64,000 nucleotides of DNA from CAYLPJ01 sp964385465 (lineage in GTDB: Bacteria; Planctomycetota; Phycisphaerae; SM23-33), in the NCBI GenBank assembly GCA_964385465.1, contig CAYLPJ010000020.1:1-64000 (forward strand), in the 5' to 3' direction. Numbering within the stretch: position 1 is the first letter of the stretch; every line of letters starts with the position of its first letter. Shown here piece after piece: positions 12,601 to 18,600 of this stretch. The notes under the pieces were generated by a model. It saw nothing but the letters and a program-made list of their open reading frames with translations, searched no databases and was not told where the DNA came from. Made by a program: the position numbers and the translations under genes.

Positions 12601-15506
12601 ACACGGCCGCCATCGCGGCCCCGTCGGGCAACACCTACGCTTTCTTCGACCCGGTGAACCTGCACGTCGCCGGCGACCCGAACGACCCCAACGACGATTT
12701 CCACATGAACCTGATCATCGGCGCCGAGGGCGAGATGACCACGGTGGCCGGCGGCAACAACCCGCTGCCGGTGACCAAGGAGATGGCCGGCACGGTCCGC
12801 ATCGAGGACACGCTGGACGCCAACGACATCCACATCGTCAGCGGCGAGCTGCGGTTCCGCAACACCCACGCGGTGAACGTCTACGGCGACATCGTCGTCG
12901 GCGCCGACACCAACGGCCTGGAGATGGAGCGGGCCACCGGGCTCGACGACGACCCCAACGCCCGCGCCATTCGCGGGAAGATCATCCTCCAGGCCAACGC
13001 CGACATGTGGCTCAACGACCGCTACAGCCACGAGGGGACCACCTGGGAGAACCCCTACACGGAGATGATGAGCAGCACGGACCCGAACGACTGGCTGGCC
13101 GAGGAGATCGTCCTGTCCGGCGGGCGGATGAACTTCGAGTACCTCGAGGGCTTCGAGCCGCTGCCCTGGGACGCCGACGCCAACGCCCGCACCATCCGCC
13201 AGCCGATCCGCGTGACGGCGAACGACCCGTGCTCGAACTACAACCACCACATCGAGGTCGAGGCCCACGGGGATCCCGAAGGCATGTCCGGCGGGACCGC
13301 GACGGTCTACCTGACCGACCTCACCCTCGAAGAGGGCGCGGTCCTGAGCATCTACTCCAACATCGCCGAGAACAACACCGAAACCACCAGGACGTACGCG
13401 GACCTGACGCTCGTCGGCGACGCCGCCACCAGCGCCCGCACCGGCGGGACGGCCAGCGACGGCGAGGACTTCGACGTCTACAACGTCCGCAGCGGCGACG
13501 GCGCCGATCACGTCTGGTCCATCGGCGAGGCCGGCGAGAAGGCCATCACCCACGAGCTGATCGGCTCGCTGGGCGACGCGTCGGGCGGCATCAGCCCCAA
13601 CGTGGTCCACGGCACGCTGCGGTTCCGCGATCCCTGCCAGGTCGCCTACGCCCCGCAGTTCCGCTTCGGCGGCGGGACGTTGGAGTTCCTGCATGACAAC
13701 GCCGTCGCATTCAGCCAGCCGGTGATCGTCACCGGCGCCGGCTCGGCGCTCTCGCTGGACCGGGACGCCGACCCCAACGCCGCCGGCCTGACCCACAGCT
13801 TCAGCGAGCTGCGATTCGAGGGCGGCGGCTCGGGCGGCCTGACGCTCCAGAGCGGCAACGGCTACCAGGCGAGCTTCGGCTCGACGACGGTGGCGGCCGA
13901 CACGGTCGGCAAGATCGCCACGACCGACCTCGGCTCGTCTCTGCCGCTGGGCCCGGTGGACGTGGCCTCCGGCGGGAGCCTGGAGGTCAGTGCGGCCGGG
14001 ACGGCGACGGTGACGACGCTGACCGGTGCGGCCGACAGCAACATGGTGATCAGCGGCCCGGGCAGGACGGTGGTGACCGGCGACACGTCGGGCTGGTCGG
14101 GCGAGACGACGATCGCGGCCGGCACGCTGGAGCTGGCTCCGACGAGCGGCTCGACGGTTCTGGGCGGCACGATGAAGAACGAGGGCAAGCTCCAGGTGAC
14201 CGGCGGCGACGTGGACATGACCGGCGTGACCATCGAGGGCAAGCTCCTCGACGCCCCCCCGACGGCCGGGCTGGAGTATTACTTCAGCTTCGACGACTCC
14301 GCCACGCCCGACACGGCCGAGGACGGCTCGGGCAACGGCCGGGACGCGACCATCTCCGGTGCGACGTACGTTCCCGGCTACAGCGGCGCGGCGTTGGAGT
14401 TCGGTGGCGACGGCGATGTGGTCGAGCGGACCGACGCGCCGACGGTGCTGGACGGCAAGGCCGGTTTCACCTTCGCCGCGTGGGTCAAGTCCGATGTTAT
14501 CAACACGGACAAGGGCATCATGAACATGATCAACCCGAACGGCCAGGACCGCTTCGGCATCCGCTATGACACGGCGGGTGCCAACGCCGGAGGCGACGAC
14601 GTGATCAAGGCCGGCATCGAGACCACCGGCGGCGACCGGGCGGTGGAAACCTCCGAGATGATCCAGACCACCGAGTGGCAGCATGTGCTGATGACGTGGG
14701 AGTCCGGCTCGGCGTTGACCGTTTACATCGACGGCGTCGAGAACGAGCTTACCGCTTCCGCCAGTACTCTGGACGGCCTGCTGGACACGGCGTACATGAA
14801 TACGCTGCTGATCGGCAAGGGCTCGAAATTCGGCGACGGCTCGGGCGGCGGCTGGGACGGTCTGATCGACGAGGTCCGCGTTTACAGCCGCCGGCTCAGC
14901 GAGGCCGAGATCAGCTCGCTGATTTCCGCCGGCGGCGGGCTGGGCGACATCGACGTCGCGGCCGGGACGTCGCTGACCGCGGCCGGGTTCACCGACTGCG
15001 GCACGGTCAGCCTCTCCGGGGACATGATCCTCGGCGACGTGGCCAGCTCGTGCGGCAACCTGGAGTTTCTGGACGCCGACGCGTCGCTGACGATCGGCGA
15101 CACCCGCGTGCGGGTCGGCAACGGCGTGCTGGCGGACATCTGGTCGGAGATCGCCGACGGCGCGGCCGACGGCAACGGCATCCTGACCACGGCGGACCTC
15201 GGCGACGACCTGGTCCTCGGTGCCCAGGACGACGGCGAGGGCGTGATCTTCGGCGTCACCCATCGGGCCGACCTGAACCTCGACGGCGTCGTCGACGGGC
15301 TCGACCTGGCGTACATCGACTACGAAGGCGACGCCGCCTGGTACGACGGCGACATCACCCTCGACGGGACCGTCGATTACCTCGATTACATCACCTACAA
15401 GCGGTCGATCGGCACGACGCACAACCCGGCCGTCCCCGAGCCCGGCACGCTGGCGCTGCTGGCGGCCGCGGGCCTGGTCGGCGTGCTTCGCCGCAGGAAG
15501 AAGTAG
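603..15506 (+). CDS. Giant secreted beta-solenoid protein with dockerin-like repeats and PEP-CTERM anchor
   Basis: 4967 aa. The start at 603 lies 6 nt after AAGGAG. A Sec signal peptide (about 1-23, ending SAGA) leads into beta-rich repeats of the autotransporter-associated type, each with a core like KxGAGTLTLNG. Domains in order: LamG-like jelly roll (residues about 190-470); malectin-like beta-sandwich (about 620-800); module B copy 1 (about 1147-1896); module A (about 2380-3167); PA14-like domain (about 3170-3320); module B copy 2 (about 3593-4368); LamG (about 4555-4777); two dockerin-like DxNxDG loops (about 4888-4938); and a PEP-CTERM signal reading VPEPG, a hydrophobic helix, then RRRKK. 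The PEP-CTERM tail predicts sorting by exosortase to the cell surface or matrix. The adhesive or carbohydrate-binding role is inferred. A paralogue starts at 52071. Confidence 0.93.
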   Translation: MMAKRLALSAAIIGLAALSAGAQPFTSTWVGTDANWTDAANWDANVPDANTIGVFDNTGTSLSVDLQAAARQAHQVRFDDAGRGYSVGGGTLRLMELGGTRGRLENTANVGASVVNVVSADVRSATAADIVVSGGTLKLDGADNQLVSGSLATVNAGATLHVTSNSTLDQADIALNSGTLKLEGVFSPGGTPLLLDHFLSADDTSGSLASQGIYNHSGGNERRMRDDSGYHNHEVAIDGFVGSWDTTWNYDGGKGSDVTSNCRIEEVAGGADPVSLGFTSNGLADSEGGMVNYWKDTRNNFNLGRNVDVADSAAEEYWFSMLVETQSEHNNDFGEVFLGFGDTPGFHDKFVAIGYDQSDQLRIRAKDGSTTEVQTGGLWQHFQTHLLVGRVEVDRAGAETVTFYLDPTDVRTKSKLSSSAAHTVTLDTSDFIGADDVLTHFRWQGYVEDAGEGAATLMDELTIATAFTDWRQTDYITGGELAGTLTVGGSSTLDAAAGASLGGLVMNADATLNAPQTAPITAPTTELKGNVAFNADADITLGAVTNSAVGPIAVAKSGAGTLTLNDATTGSAFDGGVFNVSGGTVHVTNADGNTSIGTASVTMSGGVTHFDGGPAGTLEDIRIDFDENSNGPEPSAPWNATVMAGTVREDLIDYVTGLATDVDVDVSDSGWSGSGADSAGSSSTSIDWLSTDARTDYIWSETGDLPEVVLGGLDPTATYKIELVSAHGSENNGTQWSVAEQPGSDVFWNAGNALSNDEQIVWDNLEPNAAGELHVMMGPGGGNGHLNAMRLTKIGFEYAEYGTDFTLTDDAGIDVSGAAGFGTLTLENGAVLTVTGDPAYARFESTTLDPNGAASSGLNVGGDSIVWAGPYDAGLSPVTFLKQGAGTLVMNGAPADDANTTVEVQGGSLVIVQNNDSNTPMPDSLFTLAGGRLIVASGDGNDITFDNDISMTASGAIEASKGVGGVGGAIEVAVDDAVTIPTGETLTLTAGGAYTLRMMQDLDGNGGLTKDGTGEAVLDANVAYMGATRVLGGSLTIQDDLDNETSNIELDGGHLTVNGFAHTGDVSVTDANLVVTSPASAVVLSAANLAVGPAGGIDVDGNAIVQTADLSGIASFGANLTTTGNSFTIRSGETDVTEDLATTDLNVLGGILTVGGDVDAPDGSVINGGRLNVSGVFTSPSLALTAGGILSAQGPNSLSGLPDFTVESNGGVGWLNLGTAQVAAEMPQVTVQSGSLLDGNTAGLLMIGKDPLNPHGDEGIANVLLEDGAVFGGSVAPNEVELGDVRLRAAIIGGDFGIGRVIKVGTDSDPNVIDDVFTGATYGPWSRADFQDPATIRDFQGTILDVSGNGIEIAMNGEGVRFTADANYSTPNTDVGVLYSGAGELELNGGPGGTWTVVTREGPGTAETLRGETVIADFNNSAAIPAGKELRVLGGRLNVDAGLEADARLTLGEGGMMWMHGDQFSQGNIHVQAGGYVYTDDTNEFADANWTWESGAILAFRVENFDPYTAGWPMNVTLVPDHPARDSFEGSGFILQDGAVIQTSDDQNVSISSSGPSVTVDQTSGPDATIGLRAMPGQTLQVWDTLDLQVDPNGTPDDGDEYILDLVVGATGEVSTVRGNTYNDYRRQLVRNVPTGRVELTPSDGTNETLRIDQVELLSGTLELDKRATLADPTIHVTMTDGTVGSTLRIEAGHDSDANDYWNGGSIAVGGGNTIQLRIDRGEAPDGHGFYNRLGTPITVVADGNAASVDAVFQPHRMNNSSPWWDGFAHMADVTLTDGSLVTLSQGGSDHPRIMLDLTLDGESTVVPQERDSFFTLGHIGGSGTLNVDAGDDRIRMIGSMAPGVTVVASGTDPVELTDHSDGDLSLHGKDIGYGEGFRFNGGTLHLTENTSLNHEIHWEPNGTLIHQGRTGDNNGPDLYAGRAGGEWGHDFTIALGKPGSSATDLASNKANVAEFRVDDVDAGQDRPESTFMGTLRVLEDGYGWIRTRRAGDDKQDEGYLFVPNVVLEPNSVLFLAEADNVGIRVSGTLEGDAKIFHDGAGDQSENVLLDFTGDHTLTIFGTTTSGWSNNTPVEGTIDTAGLSIEMVPAGGNNRRVYFRDGSAVLSEVFTVDSNTGNGVTFEPGSTLDVDETNFLGGVASFYAGQAADLGATTFGFNPDFGGATVTMTTAVFHADVDLAGVDATMSGQGTVNARTTIGGAATLAPSWVVNAGGELVVSGDPGALAGATGVTLAGGRLTANVNGDADVAVTTPILVAETSAMAVDRADVAGGFDRTLAFGPLTIGEPGGAATVLSVNTGNQYDMTFASTTVDVPTGTTAGFELLDTGSDADLGDVTFTDNQTLNIEAAPGSTVSLGDLTGGSAARVYFNPVTLDGGALHLSNATGWAGEVNVTHGRLLVDANLSGYDGGVYVDEVLEITATEPVALHDFTANALRISASLAGSVGPAGFGWTAGGFDDLGEVVIDTPTVADSFRQSDGSGGTQPLTLEASILRSDWAGANFQAPIDVHDAFGLVTAFQADLDFEVSGSIGGPGGLLKTGDAALTLSGGNTYAGDTTVEAGTLVMADANAFGEALNTVELNDGTTLVVDAAGADFDTRYTLVMNDTSTLIVNAAGVNLGGVTVGDNTLTIASDMAGGSAPADAPGTTILDTPTLSGDYVLVLDNTIEVRRDVTVAEATDGTTGSVTFRDADHTMQIDSNVTLAGPRDWEVADGMTVQFNGNILGGQDLTKVGAGTLVLNGAGNEIELLTVGTSPGGIVSIGSGSGAPNGVVVNQSSLYTVDEPDWAFGEVDIALSAGVLGLSRDSDANYDFSTAPTLSLGAHADSTYTGEVTPGIDGFVFGGGAGTLTLDTPLAAGEDLRLGWDENGDSNQEPLPEGNIVLTAETAIDGDVEVYTSIRYASGDTDGPFNAVDPCSGNWVTIHEGGALDLNLTWDGLTNVKMNGGGISNVGDALIASDLAGIFPDGQDYVLGSNFTDWNGNTDIEANALVNAGSDLVKVGVNQVTLRGTQTYGGGLTDVRAGTLTVEKVAGLGSTTQVRVADAASIELLEGGSLEKVTLGGSLSTGGDLTVQAASGDSLVLDGPAPAIDVAGGMTMTVGKVNGAGLGAVLTKTGAGELDIRDGNNVLASSTVKVSDGTVRILGSSGGTSLDTAGVILDGGTLAVEPESDINPGVVGDYWLTGGGQSTTNWDYSQTPDNTQIEDRIDFRNAGTWGLARTDRIAGRWTGFVFFASDTNVEFGVNSDDGSRLWVDGSQVTAWEGGHGMTSADNMRNKNDQQWSDSLFLSAGYHSFEMRQKEDGGGEGAELWWSVEGATAEIIPASALFYGGIANHVAVDSNVVLTESSTILSNAGISADFDTLTMPGGKALEIVGGVSFERIVMDGSLGTVTFDANGAGSTLHTNAITDGGGATTVSKIGSGVLVISPEADLDNTDIDVAEGTLQLASVSGSPLVLPGTIGGVGDLQAVGDGVSQIEGLDLTGTVTKDEAGALVITDALDTPAEVILNAGAVETMDVIDLAGPITVNDGLFTANEDANVAGLTVNDGGFEADKDLTAGTITIETPASLDVAGTTDADAATLRGTVGLVGTATIEDAAVLGGTTTVTQLDANNLTVTGGKLVVETALTAGGSVDLSAGGVLVANNSGALAGMPAFTVADGTNGAWLDLAVAQASVPQITVADGAGLTGATDGLAIRGASVADANTDVVLQQGAVFQGSLAPNTVEMGTTRVQLALFGGGLDEPVQGVGDDPDANVTSDIYTGAAWGVWSRTVHDNPGTVRNFEGTLVDLAGTGLVLNPNNETVPLNADANFVTDTVRFIGTGNVHLGAVVSGPWTDMVRDGTDASVGESVMETWNQVVGAGQTLTLLNGEMVPYSQNVLHGDANMIVGPGGVLRLHNGESRPNAGKVTVQEGGMIYFNNNNRMTNGAEFVFEPNSTLVWSYDNANPNTWPVQGQKNIIIVQDNGNEDTLTNPLRLADGSYLIGRNNWCRLREGAGVAAATDAAPGDTAAIAAPSGNTYAFFDPVNLHVAGDPNDPNDDFHMNLIIGAEGEMTTVAGGNNPLPVTKEMAGTVRIEDTLDANDIHIVSGELRFRNTHAVNVYGDIVVGADTNGLEMERATGLDDDPNARAIRGKIILQANADMWLNDRYSHEGTTWENPYTEMMSSTDPNDWLAEEIVLSGGRMNFEYLEGFEPLPWDADANARTIRQPIRVTANDPCSNYNHHIEVEAHGDPEGMSGGTATVYLTDLTLEEGAVLSIYSNIAENNTETTRTYADLTLVGDAATSARTGGTASDGEDFDVYNVRSGDGADHVWSIGEAGEKAITHELIGSLGDASGGISPNVVHGTLRFRDPCQVAYAPQFRFGGGTLEFLHDNAVAFSQPVIVTGAGSALSLDRDADPNAAGLTHSFSELRFEGGGSGGLTLQSGNGYQASFGSTTVAADTVGKIATTDLGSSLPLGPVDVASGGSLEVSAAGTATVTTLTGAADSNMVISGPGRTVVTGDTSGWSGETTIAAGTLELAPTSGSTVLGGTMKNEGKLQVTGGDVDMTGVTIEGKLLDAPPTAGLEYYFSFDDSATPDTAEDGSGNGRDATISGATYVPGYSGAALEFGGDGDVVERTDAPTVLDGKAGFTFAAWVKSDVINTDKGIMNMINPNGQDRFGIRYDTAGANAGGDDVIKAGIETTGGDRAVETSEMIQTTEWQHVLMTWESGSALTVYIDGVENELTASASTLDGLLDTAYMNTLLIGKGSKFGDGSGGGWDGLIDEVRVYSRRLSEAEISSLISAGGGLGDIDVAAGTSLTAAGFTDCGTVSLSGDMILGDVASSCGNLEFLDADASLTIGDTRVRVGNGVLADIWSEIADGAADGNGILTTADLGDDLVLGAQDDGEGVIFGVTHRADLNLDGVVDGLDLAYIDYEGDAAWYDGDITLDGTVDYLDYITYKRSIGTTHNPAVPEPGTLALLAAAGLVGVLRRRKK
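4040..6290 (+). repeat. Module B, copy 1 (protein-level repeat)
   Basis: About 750 residues that recur in the same order at 11380-13705 and 61710-64000. Anchors: LSAQGPNSLSGLPDFTV, then GWLNLGTAQV, then DGAVFGGSVAPNEVELG, then DPNVIDDVFTGATYGPWSR, RDFQGTILDVSG and TADANYSTPNTD. Copies are diverged in both DNA and protein, so the duplications are old. Boundaries were set by eye and are approximate. I cannot name a domain family for the whole unit. Confidence 0.8.
7740..10100 (+). repeat. Module A, copy 1 (protein-level repeat)
   Basis: About 790 residues collinear with 56860-59100 in the second giant gene. Anchors here: DSFRQSDGSGGTQPL, TLVMADANAFGEALN, LVVDAAGADFDTRY, TVGTSPGGIV, SLYTVDEPDWAFGEVDIA and YVLGSNF, then GGGLTDVRAGTLTVE. 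The counterpart reads ASFRQTDNAGGTQTM, TLVMADANALGESGN, LVVDAAGADFSGRY, TLGASPGGTV, SLYTVQAENHDYAEVDVA, YVLGSDF and AGGITDVRAGTLEV. In both proteins it is followed by PA14-like sequence and then module B. Confidence 0.82.
11380..13705 (+). repeat. Module B, copy 2 (protein-level repeat)
   Basis: About 775 residues. Anchors: LGGTTTVTQLDANNLTVTGG, LVANNSGALAGMPAFTV, GAVFQGSLAPNTVEMGTTR, DPDANVTSDIYTGAAWGVWS, STDPNDWLAEEIVLSGG and LTDLTLEEGAVLSIYS. It is closer to copy 3 (61710 onward) than to copy 1. For example, GVWSR, DPNDWLAE and the TLEEGAVLS string are matched in copy 3 but blurred in copy 1. Confidence 0.82.
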
Positions 15507-15548
15507 GGCGCTGCCGGCTACCGGGCAGCGTTCATCGGGAAGCGACTC

Positions 15549-15591
15549 GCGTCTGCGGGTGCCGTCGGGCGCCCGCAGACGCGTTCTTTTT
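15549..15591 (+). terminator. Rho-independent terminator after the giant gene
   Basis: A 15-bp stem (15549-15563 with 15568-15582, one G-U pair) with a GTCG tetraloop is followed by GTTCTTTTT ending at 15591. It lies 43 nt after the stop at 15506 and before the convergent minus-strand gene that ends at 15637. It is the only textbook intrinsic terminator I see in the window. Confidence 0.9.
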
Positions 15592-15636
15592 GCGCGCGTC
15601 GCGTGGCGGGAGCGGTCTTTCTGACGCGGGGGGAGC

Positions 15637-18600
15637 CTACGCGGGCGTTTCGGCGGGGGTGCGGGCTTCGAGGTGGGCGTGGATGCGTTCGGCGGCCTTC
15701 CGGCCCGAGCGGATGGCGTGGACGACGAGGCTGGCGCCCTCGGCGAAGTCGCCGGCGGCGAAGATGCCCTCGACCGGCGTGGCATTGTCCACCACGGTCA
15801 CCCGCCCCTGCTCGTGGGGCAGGCCGAGCTGCTCGGCGAGGTCCGGGTCAAGCTCCGCGTCGAAGCCCAGCGCCAGCAGGGCCACGTCCGCGCGGGTGTC
15901 GAACTCGGTGTCGGGCAGTTCCCGCATGGCCGGGCCGCTGGTGGACTCGACCCACTGGACCTCCACCGCCCGCAGGCCGGTAATGTGCCCGCCGTCGGTG
16001 TCGAACCGCTTGGTCGCCACCGACCAGCGGCGGTCCACGCCGTTGCCCCCCGGATGGTGCTCCCGCGGGGCCGCGTGGCGAACCGCGCCCGGCGCGGGCG
16101 CCGGGGCGATCTCGAACTGGTGCACCGCCTTGGCGCCGCCGAGCACCGCCGCCTCGACGCAGTCGTTGCCCGTCTCGCCCCCGCCGATCACCGCGACGAC
16201 CTTGTCCCGTACGTCGATGCCCTCGCCGCCCGCCGCGCCCCCGGCCGAAAGGTTCTGCTGACGAAGGAAGTCCATCGCGAAGTGCACGCCCTTCTCCCGC
16301 CGCCCGGGCACGGAGAGGTCCCGCGGGCGGGTGGCGCCGGTCGCCAGCAGGAGGGCGTCGAACTCCTCCCGCAGCAGCCCGGCCGAGACGTCCCGCCCGA
16401 CCGTCACGCCGGTGCGGAAGGCCACGCCCTCGGCGGCGAGCTGCTCGATGCGGCGGTCGATCAGCTCCTTGTCCAGCCGGAAGGCGGGGATGCCCGTCCG
16501 CAGCAGTCCGCCGGCGGCGTCTTCCCTCTCGAAAACCGTCACGTCATGGCCCTGGCGGGCGAGTTGCTGGGCGGCCGCGAGGCCCGCCGGCCCGCTTCCG
16601 ACGACGGCGACCTTCCGCCCGGTCCGCCGCTCGGGCGGCTTCGGCGCGATCCAGCCTTCCTCGAAGCCCTTCTCGACGATCCGGCGCTCGATCTCGCGGA
16701 TCTGGACGGGGTAGGCGTGGGCGCCCTGCTTGCACCGGCCCTGGCAGGGCGCGGGACAGACCAGCCCGGTGAACTCGGGGAAGTTGTTGGACTCGTGGAG
16801 CAGCTCGACGGCCTCGGGCCACCGCCGCTCGTCGGCGAGGCGGATCCAGTCGGGGATGTGGCTCTCCAGCGGGCAGCCGGCCTCGCTGCACCGCGGGTTC
16901 ATGCACTCCATGCACGGGGCGCTGCTCAGGGAGGTCAGGGCGTGGAGGTACTCGCCGTGCGTCTCGGCGGCGAAGGCGTCGATGCGTGCCTCGTAGCGTG
17001 CGAGGAAGTTCTTCTCCCTGCGGTGCCATGCCGGCAGGCGGCGGAGGGCCCTCGCGTGCTTCAGCAGCCTCATGGCCCAGTGGGGCACGGCGAGGTGGTA
17101 GTGGACCCGCCGCTTGCCGAGCGTCATCGACGAGTTGATGTAATGCGTATAGCCGATGCGGTCGCCGTTGGAGCGGTTGACGTTGTACTTGCGGCGGTCG
17201 CGGGCGTGTTTCTCGGGGTGGGTGGCCAGCTCGGCGATGAACGGGCCGTCCTTGATCAGCATCGCCTTGCCCAGCGTGTGGATGACCGCCCGCGTCACGG
17301 CGTAGCCGTCGGCGGCGTTGTCGGCCTCGTAGGTCCGCCGAACGCGCCCGGCGTAGCGGCGGGCGTAGTCCAGCCCGCCGAAGCGCATGCAGTCGTAGAG
17401 GCGGACGATCACGTCGCGTTTCATCGCCTCGTCGAGGCCCTCGACGGCGGCGACGGTCTCGGTGCCCAGCTCGCGCAGGCGCCCGGCGATCCGCCGCCCG
17501 CGCCCGCCGCGGTATCGGCGGATGGTGTAGCGGCACTTGTCGGCGAGGGTGTCCGCCCAGCCGGTCCGCCGCGGCGGGCCCTGGAACAGGTCCGGCTGGA
17601 CCACCAGCTTGCGGCCCATGTTGAACGCCATCAGGTTCTTGCGGAAGTCCGCCCGGATGGTGTCCTTGATCGCCCACGCCATCGAGTGCATCGACACCGG
17701 GATCAGCCCGCGCTGGAACGCGAAGCCGATCATCATGATGTTCGCGTAGATCTTCCCGCCGAGGTACTCCTCGCACAGCCGCGAGATGTTCCGCGCCAGG
17801 TAGTCGTCCCGTCGCGTGTTCGCGCGGATGACCTTCTCCAGCTCGCGGACGTCGAAGTCCTCCCGCCCCAGGATGCCGCTGATCGTCTGGACCTTGTCGG
17901 TGTTGACCACCGCGGCCGTGCGCTCGCGGCTGGCGACGCGCGTGCGGCCCTTGGGGTCCATGGCGCGGGCGGCCTCGAGGACGTCGATGCCCAGCAGCAG
18001 GTCCGCCTTGCCGTAGGGGATGATCGCGGTGATGGGCTGGTCGGAGAGGTTGTAGACGACCTGGCTGAGCACCCCGCCGTTGCGGATGGCCAGGCCCTTC
18101 TTGTCGAGGAAGATGACGGGGTGGCCTTCCTTGTGCCCGGCGCGGACGAGCACCTGGGTGGCGACGCCTGCTCCCATGCCGCCGACGCCGGTCAGGCAGG
18201 CCCGCCAGACGTCGCCGACGGGGCGTTTCTCCGGCTCGGGGATGTCGTCGAGGCCCAGCTCGGGAATGCGCGACCGCGGGGGGCGGCTGCGGCGGACGGT
18301 GACGTGCTCGAAGCTGCTGCACGCCCCCACGCGCATGCACGCGCCGTCCTGGACGCAGTTGGACAGCGACGTGTCCATCTTCATGCCGTAGTCCGTCTCG
18401 ACGTGCTTGAGCCCCGGGCAGCCGGTCATCTCCGCGCAGGCCAGGCAGAAGCGGCAGACCTCGGCGTTGATGTTCATGTGGTGGGTGACCGGCACGTAGC
18501 CGAGCCGCTTGGCATCGGCCCGCTGCTCGCGGCGGCGCCGCCGCGTCCGCGTGATCCCGCACTCCTTGTCGGCGATGACCACCTTGACGCCGTCGGCGAG

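Noticed and set aside
144..15785. A 5213-codon open frame on the minus strand opposite the first giant gene
   Set aside because: It mirrors a real gene rich in G-N-C codons, which rarely give stops on the complement. The translation is Val/Arg/Asp-rich monotony without motifs, and the opposite frame has a signal peptide, domains and a PEP-CTERM.
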